Positions 23,129-31,618 are shown, counted from the first letter of the stretch. The stretch: DNA of 64,000 nt from Clostridia bacterium (GCA_017407995.1 JAFQVM010000030.1:175509-239508), one strand, 5' to 3'. The notes: a model not told the origin generated them from the sequence alone. A program made the numbers and translations.

Positions 23129-23719
23129 TTAAGCTTCCTTCTTCTTGGAAACGAAAGCAGCAGCAGCAGCAACTGAGAGAGCAGCGAAAGCAGCTATACC
23201 AGCAGCAGCGCCTGTGTCAGGAACTTCTGTCTCTGTAGCAGGAGCTTCTGTTGTGGGAACTGTCTCAGCCGGCTTGTAACCATACCAGCCCATGATTTCC
23301 TTAACGAAAGGAATCTCAAGGAGCTTGTCGATGATTGACTCTCTGTCTGTGCCGAAGAGCTTAGCAACGCCATCGATGAATGTGTTCATGAGCATTGCGG
23401 GAACCTCTGCAAGAGAGAATGTGGGCTTGCCGTTCTCAGAACCGAAGAGAGGAGCGATAACGTCAGCAATCTTGTCGATTGTAACCTTTGTCTGCTCATA
23501 AACGCCCTTGATTGTTTCAAGGTCAACCTTTGAAAAGATGTCCTTGAAGAGAGCGATGATTTCCTCAACCGGAACGCCTTCTTTAGCAGCCTCTGTTGTG
23601 TCGACAACAGCCTCTGTTGTCTCAGCAGCAGTTGTGTCTGTTGCGTCTTCTGCAAATGCGATAGTGCCCATGGAGAGAACCATTACAAGTGCAAGTAAAA
23701 TGCTTACAAGTTTCTTCAT
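23129..23719 (-). CDS. secreted protein with C-terminal PDTG-type wall or membrane anchor
   Basis: 196 residues: a signal peptide (about 1-23, ending AFAED), a Thr/Glu-rich segment (TDTTAAETTEAVVDTTEAAK), a helical core (about 48-145) and a second Thr-rich stretch. The C-terminus is VPDTGAAAG followed by an Ala-rich hydrophobic segment and KKKEA. This tail resembles sortase sorting signals with PDTG in place of LPXTG. I do not recognise the core. It has its own consensus promoter, suggesting a well-expressed surface protein. Confidence 0.75.
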   Translation of the reverse strand: MKKLVSILLALVMVLSMGTIAFAEDATDTTAAETTEAVVDTTEAAKEGVPVEEIIALFKDIFSKVDLETIKGVYEQTKVTIDKIADVIAPLFGSENGKPTFSLAEVPAMLMNTFIDGVAKLFGTDRESIIDKLLEIPFVKEIMGWYGYKPAETVPTTEAPATETEVPDTGAAAGIAAFAALSVAAAAAFVSKKKEA

Positions 23720-23803
23720 TTTCTACAACCCTTTCTGATTTTAATAAATTTAAGTCTGTTAAGACTTTTGGGCAAATTGTGAACTAAGCAATTCACTCTC
23801 TCA

Positions 23804-23832
23804 ATTATACTCACACATACAAGATTTGTCAA
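23804..23832 (-). promoter_or_regulatory. consensus promoter of the PDTG surface protein gene
   Basis: Minus-strand TTGACA (23827-23832), 17-base spacer, TATAAT (23804-23809): a perfect sigma-A consensus. Confidence 0.85.
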
Positions 23833-23866
23833 GCGTATGACAAAAATTTTATATTTTTGTTAAATA

Positions 23867-25099
23867 TTATTGAGCAAGAGTTGTGCCTGCATCGGTAGAT
23901 GCAGCTGCTGTAGTTGTGGTAGTGATTACTGTTTTAGATTCAGTAGTCTTTGTGGGAGCAAGAATTGTTACGTTCTTCTTGTGCTGGATGTAACGCCATA
24001 CAAATACAACATCGTTTCCGTTTACATAGTAAGTATCGGGATTATAAATGTTGTGAGCGCTTGCAGATATCTCTTTAAAGCCATTTACCTTAAAGGTATC
24101 GCCGACAATCTTAGCCATCTCTGCATTATCGAATGTAATTCTTGCTTCTACAACTATCTCTGAACGGTCAGAGAAGTTATTGAGTACTCCGGGAACAAAT
24201 CCTGTGCTCCACCAGTGAAGCTCATACTTACGCTTAAAGAGCGGATTGAGAACTCCGTCTGTTCCTGCACGGTAGCAAACCATTTCCATGGGAAGAAGAT
24301 GGTCTGTAGCACAGTCAAAGTGGTCAAGTGCAGCATTTCCGGAGGGAGATATCGGAGTATTGTCATCCTTCTTATAGAAACCAATCTCACTACCGATAAA
24401 CATAAAGCCGTACTGGCCCTTCCAAAGCTGGAGCATGTAGCCTGTATCCTTATAGTTGAACTTGAGTCTTACTGTATCATAATACATAAAGGTGAAGCCG
24501 GCACCAAAGTCATAAAGCGGATTGAAGCCGAAGTTCTGCTGCCATGAGTTAATGTCATCAACATAGAAGAACTCACCGTTTGCATCATACTTATATGAAA
24601 GAAGTGAACCTTCATCAAGCTCGTCAAGGCCGAGGTTTGCTGCGATTGTGGGGTCTGCATCATAAAGCTGACCAAGAAGGTCATTTGCCTTCTCTGCCTC
24701 AATTCTTGCCTTGAGCTCGCCGATATCATCAGCATTCTTCATGTTGTAAGCCTGTCCGTCGATGGTAACTATCTTTGCGCCATCCTGCTGAGTAACAGTT
24801 ATTTTATAAACTTTCTTTGTAGGTCTTGTAACCTGAGAAGGTTTATTGTTCTGGCTGGGCTTAACTGTTGTGTTTCCGCCAACAAGGCTTGTGGGCTTCT
24901 TTGTAGGCGCAGCATTGTCTGTCTCAGACTCGCTTTCGCTGCTTGCTTCAGTTGTATCTGTTGAATCATCAGCTACATCTGCACCGACTGTTGCATCACT
25001 ATTAGCGGTGGTGGTTGTCTCGTCATCGCCATTGCCTTTGCACGCTGCAAAAGATACTGCCATAGCGAGAACAAGAAGAAGTGCTAAAACTCTCTTCAT
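23867..25099 (-). CDS. lipoprotein with DUF4474-like domain
   Basis: A 410-residue lipoprotein (signal MKRVLALLLVLAMAVSFAAC, Cys20). A Thr/Ser/Asp/Glu-rich spacer (about 22-90) is followed by a globular domain. Its segment DFGAGFTFMYYDTVRLKFNY, then LQLWKGQYGFMFIGSEIGFY, matches the DUF4474 pattern, and a Thr-rich tail ends the protein. The function of DUF4474 is unknown; an exported role at the cell envelope is inferred from the lipobox. The ATG ten codons into the longest frame is chosen, since GGAGG lies seven bases before it and encodes part of the upstream residues. Confidence 0.8.
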   Translation of the reverse strand: MKRVLALLLVLAMAVSFAACKGNGDDETTTTANSDATVGADVADDSTDTTEASSESESETDNAAPTKKPTSLVGGNTTVKPSQNNKPSQVTRPTKKVYKITVTQQDGAKIVTIDGQAYNMKNADDIGELKARIEAEKANDLLGQLYDADPTIAANLGLDELDEGSLLSYKYDANGEFFYVDDINSWQQNFGFNPLYDFGAGFTFMYYDTVRLKFNYKDTGYMLQLWKGQYGFMFIGSEIGFYKKDDNTPISPSGNAALDHFDCATDHLLPMEMVCYRAGTDGVLNPLFKRKYELHWWSTGFVPGVLNNFSDRSEIVVEARITFDNAEMAKIVGDTFKVNGFKEISASAHNIYNPDTYYVNGNDVVFVWRYIQHKKNVTILAPTKTTESKTVITTTTTAAASTDAGTTLAQ

Positions 25100-25167
25100 G
25101 TTATTTCCTCCTAAAACTTCTTTTTTCATAATTTAATAAAGCGGATTCCCGCAATATTCTGGATAAC

Positions 25168-25196
25168 ATTATACCAAAAGAATGCCTTACCGTCAA
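25168..25196 (-). promoter_or_regulatory. promoter of the DUF4474-like lipoprotein gene
   Basis: Minus-strand TTGACG (25191-25196), 17-base spacer, TATAAT (25168-25173). Confidence 0.8.
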
Positions 25197-25274
25197 GATT
25201 TTGAGAAAATCAATGCCAATTCGTAAAAATTAAACAAAAAAGTTCTTTCTGTTCACCTATTAGTCCGACATTGT

Positions 25275-25859
25275 TTATCCTTTAATCTCGTCTAAGGTAA
25301 TCTCATAGCCCTTTAAAAACTCTTTTACAAACTCCTGCGCCTCAGGAATTTCCAATTCTTCTATAGATTTCCTGACAGATTCCGCTGCCTTTGTGAATTC
25401 AGAATTGCCCGCCTTTTGCTCCTCGATACACTTTGTCAGAGCGCAAATTTTATCCGCCGCCTTGACAAGCTTCCAAAGGTCTTCATCCTCTTCCCTTTCA
25501 AAAAAGAAGGGCTCAAAGTCAGCTCTCATATCCTCGGGCAACATATTCACAAGAGTGTTACAAGCGTTTTTTTCCACCGCCGCATAGGCGTTGCGGATTT
25601 CTTCATTATAATACTTCACGGGAGTAGGCATATCACCCGTCAGACTCTCGGGGGCATCGTGATACAAACCGAGAAGCGCCGCACGCTCTGCATTATATGA
25701 TTTTGAGAACCGTCTGTTCCCTATGATTGCAAGCGCATGCGCTACAGCCGCCGTCTCCATACAGTGCTCGCTAAGGTTTTCTCTGTGGGTATTGCGCATA
25801 AGTGCCCAGCGGTTTATATACTTAAGTCTTGAAATCATTGCAAAAAAATTGCTTCCCAC
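25275..25859 (-). CDS. HD-domain 5'-nucleotidase, YfbR-like
   Basis: A 194-residue metal-dependent hydrolase. The HD-superfamily ligands appear as EHCMETAAVAHAL (His33), GLYHDAPESLTGDMPTPVKYY (His-Asp) and a later Asp in VKAADKICAL. The DxPTPVKY stretch is specific to the YfbR group, which dephosphorylates deoxyribonucleoside 5'-monophosphates. GTG start with GGAGAAG six bases upstream. It begins 14 bases after the MgtC-like gene, so they share a transcript, although no functional link is evident. Confidence 0.88.
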   Translation of the reverse strand: MGSNFFAMISRLKYINRWALMRNTHRENLSEHCMETAAVAHALAIIGNRRFSKSYNAERAALLGLYHDAPESLTGDMPTPVKYYNEEIRNAYAAVEKNACNTLVNMLPEDMRADFEPFFFEREEDEDLWKLVKAADKICALTKCIEEQKAGNSEFTKAAESVRKSIEELEIPEAQEFVKEFLKGYEITLDEIKG

Positions 25860-25873
25860 TTTAACTTCTCCAA

Positions 25874-26599
25874 TCAGTCAATATAAAGGTCACGCACTCC
25901 GTCCAAGTCCCGCACCTCATCAACAATACACTCAAGTGCAGTCTCGGTACGGGTATATATAAGTGCTTTGAGTACAACCGTCTCTTTCTTGTGCAAATTT
26001 ATACCCTCATCATCAGCATAGAGTATCTCCAGCGAATGAAGATTTGCGCCGTTTTTTCTCACTATAGAGCCGACCTGGGCTGACAGCTTTGTTGCATCCT
26101 CCGCCTCTATATACAATGTTTTTCCCGTGGTACCCTTGATAACAAATTTTTTAAGCAGGTTAAGGGTAATATATATAACGACCGTAGCAACGACCGCACC
26201 CTCATAAAAGCCAGAGCCTACCGCAAGTCCTATACACGATACCGCCCACAGACTTGCCGCAGTGGTAAGTCCCTTAACACTGAAGCCCTCACGCAAAATT
26301 GTTCCTGCGCCGAGGAAACCGATTCCGCTGATTACCTGTGCGCCCAAGCGTGCAGGGTCCATATTTGTCTGCCCCTTATACTCTTCAAAAATATACATCG
26401 ATGTTATCATTACCAGAGCTGAGCCGACAGCCACAAGTATATGTGTTCTGAAGCCGGCAGGACGATGGGAATGTTCACGCTCAAAACCTATAAATCCGCT
26501 AAGCAGTGCTGCAAGCAGCAGTTTTATCGCCGAGTCAACCACAAGACGAACTGAGTCGTTCTCCCAAAGCATCAAAAAAAAGTCTTTTACCGCCGTCAT
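25874..26599 (-). CDS. MgtC/SapB family membrane protein
   Basis: 241 residues with an N-terminal MgtC domain of about four or five membrane helices. It carries the family motifs GFERE, RPAGFRTHILVAVGSALVM, DPARLGAQVISGIGFLGAG and GLTTAASLWAVSCIGLAVG. A C-terminal cytoplasmic domain of ACT-like character follows (about 160-241). MgtC proteins act in adaptation to low magnesium and in control of membrane ATP synthase in some bacteria; members in Clostridia are uncharacterised. The start is chosen at the ATG after AAAGGAG, 11 codons into the longest frame. Confidence 0.9.
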   Translation of the reverse strand: MTAVKDFFLMLWENDSVRLVVDSAIKLLLAALLSGFIGFEREHSHRPAGFRTHILVAVGSALVMITSMYIFEEYKGQTNMDPARLGAQVISGIGFLGAGTILREGFSVKGLTTAASLWAVSCIGLAVGSGFYEGAVVATVVIYITLNLLKKFVIKGTTGKTLYIEAEDATKLSAQVGSIVRKNGANLHSLEILYADDEGINLHKKETVVLKALIYTRTETALECIVDEVRDLDGVRDLYID

Positions 26600-26655
26600 G
26601 TGATAACTCCTTTCATATAAAATACACAACAAAATCCCTCTTTTAGGGAAAATAT

Positions 26656-26684
26656 ATTATATCATTATAAAAGTTTTTTTGCAA
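26656..26684 (-). promoter_or_regulatory. promoter of the mgtC-like/yfbR-like operon
   Basis: Minus-strand TTGCAA (26679-26684), 17-base spacer, TATAAT (26656-26661). The leader before the ATG is about 50 bases, too short for a magnesium M-box riboswitch. Confidence 0.75.
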
Positions 26685-26707
26685 GGGCAAAAAAACTCAT
26701 GTTGTTG

Positions 26708-26762
26708 TTGACAACACCCAACAAAAGGCATATAATAAAAGTGTCTCAAATGATACACTTTT
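26708..26762 (+). promoter_or_regulatory. consensus promoter with palindromic operator, Crp/Fnr-ABC importer operon
   Basis: TTGACA (26708-26713), 17-base spacer, TATAAT (26731-26736). Directly after it lies AAAAGTGT-N10-ACACTTTT (26737-26762), with an inner TC/GA pair, so the dyad covers the transcription start. This placement suits repression of its own gene by the Crp/Fnr-type regulator encoded ten bases further on. Confidence 0.75.
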
Positions 26763-26772
26763 AGGTGAAAAC

Positions 26773-27411
26773 ATGGAAATATCAACAGAGTTAAAACTTG
26801 AATTGCTCAAAAGCAGCAAAATTTTTGAAAATGCTGATTCAAAGGAACTTAAGCGCATCATTGAAAATAGCTCAAGGACCCGCCACTTCCATCGAGGTGA
26901 AATCATATTTTCGCAAAAAGACGAAACACGTGCTATCGGCATCATACTCAGCGGCAGTGCACAAGTAAAAAAGGGACGTGCCTCCATAAGCACACTGACA
27001 CAAGGAGACATCTTTGGTGCCGTCACCCTGTTTTCGGATGAACCGAACCCGGCAACATCAATCACCGCAAAAGTTGAGTGCTCGGCAATGTTTTTTGAAA
27101 AGGACGCCGTTCAGGCTCTGATACTTTCCTGTCCGCAAATAGCCGTCGGCTTTGCGTCATATCTTTCAAACCGCATACGCTTTTTGACAAGAAGAATAGA
27201 ACTGCTCACCGCAGGAGACTGTGATAGCAAACTGCTCAGCTTTCTGCTCGACCGAGAAGAAAACGGTGTCGCCGAAATTGAGAGTTGTGCAGACCTCGCC
27301 AGAAAACTTGACGTCGGACGTGCATCACTTTACCGTGCATTGGATAACCTTGAAAAATGCGGCGAAATAAGGCGGGACGGAAAGAAAATTTTTATCGTTG
27401 AAAAAGACTGA
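26773..27411 (+). CDS. Crp/Fnr family transcriptional regulator
   Basis: A 212-residue regulator. An N-terminal cyclic-nucleotide-binding-type beta roll (about 15-125: HFHRGEIIFSQKDETRAIGIILSG and LTQGDIFGAVTLF) is followed by the dimer helix and a C-terminal winged helix-turn-helix (about 165-205: CADLARKLDVGRASLYRALDNLEKCG). No Cys cluster of the FNR type is present, and the recognition helix (GRASLYRAL) differs from the canonical Crp one. The effector is unknown. The position upstream of the importer genes on the same strand suggests it controls them and itself through the dyad at the promoter. Confidence 0.88.
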   Translation: MEISTELKLELLKSSKIFENADSKELKRIIENSSRTRHFHRGEIIFSQKDETRAIGIILSGSAQVKKGRASISTLTQGDIFGAVTLFSDEPNPATSITAKVECSAMFFEKDAVQALILSCPQIAVGFASYLSNRIRFLTRRIELLTAGDCDSKLLSFLLDREENGVAEIESCADLARKLDVGRASLYRALDNLEKCGEIRRDGKKIFIVEKD

Positions 27412-27457
27412 TTTCACAGTCAGTTTTATATAAAATATCTCATAAGGAGTTACCAAC

Positions 27458-28471
27458 ATGAAAAAACTTGCAAAATTAATTTCACTGCTTATTTGTGCAG
27501 CTATGCTTTTCAGCTTTGCAGCTTGCACATCCGACCAAGAAAACGACAACAACACAACAACCGCACAGGCAAGTGTTGACAACACAACCGTTAACGTAGC
27601 GGCACTCAAAGGCCCTACAGGAATGGGTATGTCCGGTCTTATCAAAGATGACGGTCAGTTCAAGGTTTCAATCGCAGCATCCCCCGACGAGATTGCTCCT
27701 ATGATAATAAAGAAAGAGGCTGACATCGTCGCCTGTCCGCTCAACCTTGCTTCAGTTCTTTACAAAAAGACAAACGGCGGCGTAAAGATGATTGCAGTCA
27801 ACACTCTCGGCGTGCTTTCAGTTCTTGAAAACGGCGATACGGTAAAAAGTGTCGCTGACCTCAAGGGCAAGAAAATAGGCGCAACAGGTCAGGGTGCAAC
27901 TCCCGAATACATTCTCAACTACATTCTTACCGCTAACGGTATCGACCCCGAAAAGGACGTTGAGATAACCTACTATCAGGAGCACGCAGAGCTTGCAACA
28001 ATGCTCCTTGAGGGCAAGGTTAACATCGCTATGCTTCCACAGCCCAACGTTACAACCGTTCTGGTACAAAACCCGACTATCCGCACAGCACTTGACCTGA
28101 CCGAAGAGTGGGAAAAAGCTACCGCACAAAGCGGCAAGCAGACTTCACTTGCACAGGGCTGTCTTGTAGTTCGCACAGAATTCCTCAACGAGCATCCCGA
28201 AGCTGTCAAGGCTTTCCTCAACGCTTATAAAGAGTCTGTTGACTTCACAAACCAGAAGCCCGATGAAGCAGCAGCGGTTATTGCATCCAGCGGTATCCTG
28301 CCGAAAGCTCAGATAGCTCTCAAAGCGATTCCCAACTGCAACATCGTATATATCGATTCGGATGAGATGGCTACTATCGCAAAAGCAAATCTTGAAGTTC
28401 TTTTCAAAGCCAACCCCGCATCCGTAGGAGGAGCAATGCCCGATGACAACTTCTACTACACCGAAAAATAA
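27458..28471 (+). CDS. ABC importer substrate-binding lipoprotein, NMT1/SsuA-like
   Basis: A 337-residue lipoprotein with a signal peptide ending in FAAC (Cys24) and the two-lobed type-2 periplasmic-binding fold of the nitrate/sulfonate/taurine/pyrimidine group. Typical features are KGPTGMGMSGLI, KKEADIVACPLNLASVLY, DLKGKKIGATGQGATPEYIL and VNIAMLPQPN. The ligand cannot be inferred from sequence; aliphatic sulfonates, thiamine precursors or other small anions occur in the family. It is the first importer gene behind the Crp-type regulator, and its last 29 bases overlap the permease gene. Confidence 0.88.
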   Translation: MKKLAKLISLLICAAMLFSFAACTSDQENDNNTTTAQASVDNTTVNVAALKGPTGMGMSGLIKDDGQFKVSIAASPDEIAPMIIKKEADIVACPLNLASVLYKKTNGGVKMIAVNTLGVLSVLENGDTVKSVADLKGKKIGATGQGATPEYILNYILTANGIDPEKDVEITYYQEHAELATMLLEGKVNIAMLPQPNVTTVLVQNPTIRTALDLTEEWEKATAQSGKQTSLAQGCLVVRTEFLNEHPEAVKAFLNAYKESVDFTNQKPDEAAAVIASSGILPKAQIALKAIPNCNIVYIDSDEMATIAKANLEVLFKANPASVGGAMPDDNFYYTEK

Positions 28472-29219
28472 AAAAATAATATCTTCTGCGGCGCTTAAAC
28501 TCGCCGCAGTTTTGTTCTGGATAATAGTCTGGTTTGCCGTTTCGGCATATCTGGGTTCCGAACTGCTTTTACCCTCACCTGCAGCAACTTTTAAACGGCT
28601 TTTTGAGCTGATGAAAGAAGCCGATTTCTGGCTGGCTGCTCTGTGGTCGCTGTTGAGGATAACTGTAGGCTGTGCAGCGGGTATTGCCGTGGGCACATTA
28701 CTGGGCGCCGTAACAGCCTTTTCACGCACGCTCTATGAGCTGTTTAAACCCGTTCTTACAGTTGTGCGTGCTACCCCTGTCGCCTCGTTTATTATTCTTG
28801 CACTCGTATGGATTAAACGTGACAACGTAGGTACATTTATCTCCTTTCTGATGGTTCTGCCCATCCTCTGGAGCAATGTCAGCGAAGGAATCACCCAGTG
28901 CGACAAAGACCTTTTGGAAATGGCAAAAATCTTCCGTTTTTCAAAAGCTTCGCTCATAACTAAAATATATGTTCCCTGCACAATGCCGTACTTTTTTGCA
29001 GGCTGTACCACAGCGTTGGGACTCGCTTGGAAAGCAGGCGTTGCCGCCGAGGTTTTAAGTCTGCCCAAATACGCACTCGGAAGTGAGCTGTACTACTCAA
29101 AAATATATCTTGAAACACCGAGCCTGTTCGCAGTAACTCTGGTTGTTATAGTTATGAGTATTATTCTTGAAAAGTTGCTCTCTCTCGCACTAAAGAAGTT
29201 TGCGGGGTGGAAAAAATGA
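28443..29219 (+). CDS. ABC importer permease, SsuC/TauC-like
   Basis: A 258-residue membrane protein with about six transmembrane helices and the EAA loop signature of the family (about 155-185: EGITQCDKDLLEMAKIFRFS). It pairs with the ATPase encoded directly downstream. The start at 28443 lies inside the end of the binding-protein gene, with GGAGGAG about ten bases upstream, implying coupled translation. The gene ends in ATGA, overlapping the ATPase start. Confidence 0.9.
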   Translation: MTTSTTPKNKKIISSAALKLAAVLFWIIVWFAVSAYLGSELLLPSPAATFKRLFELMKEADFWLAALWSLLRITVGCAAGIAVGTLLGAVTAFSRTLYELFKPVLTVVRATPVASFIILALVWIKRDNVGTFISFLMVLPILWSNVSEGITQCDKDLLEMAKIFRFSKASLITKIYVPCTMPYFFAGCTTALGLAWKAGVAAEVLSLPKYALGSELYYSKIYLETPSLFAVTLVVIVMSIILEKLLSLALKKFAGWKK

Positions 29220-29770
29220 TTACTGTAAAAAACATATCCAAAAGCTTTGACTCCAAAAAAGTTTTAGATAATATCAGCACTGTTATTCCCGACTCAGGAA
29301 TCTTTGCGGTTTCAGGTGTCTCAGGAAGCGGAAAAACTACTTTTATGAGAATTCTTGCCGGACTTGAAACCCCTGACAGCGGAACAATCGAAGGACTTGA
29401 CGGTAAAAAAATATCTGTCATGTTCCAAAAAGACAGACTTCTTCCGTGGCACAGTGCTTTAGACAATGTCGCAGTTGTGTGCGATAAGGAAAAAGCAAAA
29501 GAGTGGCTCAAAAAGGTAGAGCTGTCTGCTGCCGCAGGCAAGAAGCCGAGTGAGCTCAGTGGCGGAATGTGCCGCAGGGTAGCTCTCGCAAGGGCTCTCG
29601 CCTTTGAGGGCGATATTTTGTTTTTAGACGAGCCGTTCAAAGGTCTCGACATTGAACTTCGTGACCGCATGGCAGAACTTATAAAAGAGTTCGCAAAAAC
29701 TAAGCCCGTTATCCTCATCACCCACGACCGGTGGGAGGCTTCTTTGGCCACAGATGAATTAAGAATATAG
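29216..29770 (+). CDS. ABC importer ATPase, SsuB/TauB-like
   Basis: A 184-residue ATP-binding subunit: Walker A GVSGSGKTT, Q-loop VMFQKDRLLPW, signature LSGGM, Walker B DILFLDEP and the switch His in LITHDR. At 184 residues it is shorter than the usual 230-260, mainly by losing the C-terminal helices, but all catalytic motifs are present. ATG at 29216 overlaps the permease stop as ATGA and has GGGGTGG five bases upstream; a GTG three codons earlier is the less likely start. It is the last gene of the importer operon. Confidence 0.9.
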   Translation: MITVKNISKSFDSKKVLDNISTVIPDSGIFAVSGVSGSGKTTFMRILAGLETPDSGTIEGLDGKKISVMFQKDRLLPWHSALDNVAVVCDKEKAKEWLKKVELSAAAGKKPSELSGGMCRRVALARALAFEGDILFLDEPFKGLDIELRDRMAELIKEFAKTKPVILITHDRWEASLATDELRI

Positions 29771-29773
29771 AAA

Positions 29774-29811
29774 AATCTCCTGACGAAATAATCGTCAGGA
29801 GATTTTATTTA
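29774..29811 (+). terminator. intrinsic terminator of the importer operon
   Basis: A 13-bp stem (29774-29786 with 29792-29804), five-base loop, followed by TTATTTAT. Confidence 0.8.
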
Positions 29812-29831
29812 TGTACTTTTATTTAAAAAAA

Positions 29832-29840
29832 TGCTATAAT
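29832..29840 (+). promoter_or_regulatory. extended -10 promoter of the cupin gene
   Basis: TG-C-TATAAT (29832-29840) is a full extended -10 element. No good -35 is visible. The leader would be only about 15 bases. Confidence 0.55.
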
Positions 29841-29861
29841 TATGCAAAAGAGGTGATTGCA

Positions 29862-30305
29862 GTGCCGACAAAAATATCCGAAAATGAACTTAATAACTAC
29901 GGTATAAACTTAAACCACGAAACCATGGATAACGGTCAGCTTCGGTTCAGACTTTCAGGTTCTGACGGCAGCGGTTATATACGATGTGAAAACCCAGGTG
30001 AACCCGCTTGGGAGAACAGCCATAGCCATTCCCGATTTCGTGAGTTGATTCTCGTTCAGAGAGGCACGGTAGTATTCGCCAGCTACATAGGCGGGCAGGC
30101 ACATTTCACCGCTCTTAAAGAGGGTGAATTTATCATAGCGTATCCGGGAATTGCTCACAATGAAATACTTTCTAAAGATGCCGTCATTCACACAGTAAAG
30201 CACGGCGATTGCAGTAATATCGATTGGGTACCTTGTCCTGAGCTTGATGAGCTTACAAAACACCTAACTTTTAAAGAGGCACTTGAAGCAGGAGGCAATG
30301 CATGA
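29862..30305 (+). CDS. cupin-fold protein of unknown function
   Basis: A 147-residue protein with a small single-domain cupin pattern: HSHSRFRELILVQRG (about 58-72) and later GEFIIAYPGIAHNEIL (about 92-107), with candidate metal ligands His58, His60, Glu65 and His104. Substrate or ligand unknown; such proteins range from sugar isomerases to regulatory domains. GTG start with AGAGGTG six bases upstream. Its stop overlaps the ATG of the following membrane protein gene, so the two are translated together. Confidence 0.65.
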   Translation: MPTKISENELNNYGINLNHETMDNGQLRFRLSGSDGSGYIRCENPGEPAWENSHSHSRFRELILVQRGTVVFASYIGGQAHFTALKEGEFIIAYPGIAHNEILSKDAVIHTVKHGDCSNIDWVPCPELDELTKHLTFKEALEAGGNA

Positions 30306-31573
30306 GCAAATTGTGTGAATTCAAAGAAAAAAATTATCCGTTTATTGTTCTTTTCATAGTTGCACTCGTAGCACATCTCCTTTTTCCTTTAAGTTGGGGA
30401 GATGATGCAATTTTCGCTTCAAGAGTTGAAGCAATGGGATTTGAGCAATTCATTAGCGGAAGTGCGAGACCTTTAACCGACTCCCTTACATATGTTTTCT
30501 CAAAGTGGCCATCCCTTTGGAGACTCCTGAACCCCGTAGTTCTGACTGTTTTTGCTTTTGTTACTTCACGTCTGCTTTCGTGCGAAAACAAAAAAGTTCA
30601 AAACACTATCATCTGCTGCTCGATTATATACCCCACAATAATAGTAGTGGATGCTGGGTTTGTCGCAACAACAGTAAATTACCTCTGGTCTGTAACATGC
30701 GGCTTTTTATGTTTGATTCCGTTAAAAGCTGCTCTTGAAAACAAAAAGGTAAGTTGGTATTGGGTTTTACCCTGTTTGCCTCTGTTACTCTATGCTACAA
30801 ATATGCAACAAATGAGCGTGCTTTTAGCCGCCGTTTTCTTCCTTGGCATACTGTTTTTAGCTATAGCTAAACGCAAATTTAATCTATGCATCACACTCGA
30901 GTTTCTGATAACCTGTGCAGGCCTGTTCTACTCATATTACCTAAATATGTTCGGAAATAACAACCGAATGGAGAGGGAAACAAAAAGATATTTTCCGAAT
31001 TTTGCAGAGCTCAACATCTTTGAAAAAGCTGAACTCGGATTTTCTTCGACCTTTTTCGGACTTACAATGAACGCTCACTTTGCGTTGGTGGCTTTCTTGA
31101 TTTTCTCAGGGCTACTTGCATTTTTTGTGTTTAAAAAGAAATCAAAACTCTACTCAAAAATAATTGCAGTTTTTCCATTCGTGTTTTCTCTTGTGTTCGG
31201 CATACTTTCGCTCGTACCGAGAGATTTGATTAAAGGGTTGACCTTCTTCACCGGAGAACTTAAAAACTTTAAAATGACAAAAGCCATATATTCATTTAAC
31301 CCTGTTGCAGACATACTGTTTATAATAATTTGCCTTTGCGTAATATACTCGCTGTTTGTGCTTTTGAAAAACAAGAAAACCGTTGCTGTGTGTGTAATTA
31401 TCCTTGCTCTCGGTCTTATGACAAGGATGCTAATGGGCTTCTCACCTACCGTCTGGGCATCCGGCCATCGCACGTTTTTCCTTATGTTCATGGCTTTCAT
31501 AGCTGTATCAATAATAGTTATAAATGAAAATGAACGTCTATTACCGAAAATAAAAAAAGTAAACACAAGATAA
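30302..31573 (+). CDS. polytopic membrane protein, DUF6056-like
   Basis: A 423-residue protein with about ten to twelve hydrophobic segments spread over the whole length and a soluble loop near 200-235 (NNNRMERETKRYFPNFAELN). The first extracytoplasmic loop contains SWGDDAIFA, an acidic motif after the first helix that recalls GT-C glycosyltransferase-like membrane proteins and the DUF6056 family. No enzymatic function can be assigned. It overlaps the cupin gene by four bases. Confidence 0.65.
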   Translation: MSKLCEFKEKNYPFIVLFIVALVAHLLFPLSWGDDAIFASRVEAMGFEQFISGSARPLTDSLTYVFSKWPSLWRLLNPVVLTVFAFVTSRLLSCENKKVQNTIICCSIIYPTIIVVDAGFVATTVNYLWSVTCGFLCLIPLKAALENKKVSWYWVLPCLPLLLYATNMQQMSVLLAAVFFLGILFLAIAKRKFNLCITLEFLITCAGLFYSYYLNMFGNNNRMERETKRYFPNFAELNIFEKAELGFSSTFFGLTMNAHFALVAFLIFSGLLAFFVFKKKSKLYSKIIAVFPFVFSLVFGILSLVPRDLIKGLTFFTGELKNFKMTKAIYSFNPVADILFIIICLCVIYSLFVLLKNKKTVAVCVIILALGLMTRMLMGFSPTVWASGHRTFFLMFMAFIAVSIIVINENERLLPKIKKVNTR

Positions 31574-31575
31574 AA

Positions 31576-31613
31576 CAAACCCCGCCGTGACATTTATCAC
31601 AGCGGGGATTTCA
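31576..31613. terminator. intrinsic terminator between convergent genes
   Basis: CCCCGC (31580-31585) pairs with GCGGGG (31602-31607), extended by TGA with TCA inside. The flanks are moderately T-rich on both strands (TTTCATATATTT on the plus strand, GTTTGTTTTAT on the minus strand). Confidence 0.65.
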
Positions 31614-31618
31614 TATAT

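Noticed and set aside
26600-26684. Magnesium (M-box) riboswitch upstream of the MgtC-like gene
   Set aside because: The leader between promoter and start is only about 50 bases, too short for the aptamer, and none of its conserved loops are seen.
28443-28471. Frameshift joining the substrate-binding protein and the permease
   Set aside because: The 29-base overlap has a normal start codon and ribosome binding site, and both proteins are complete, so this is ordinary coupling.
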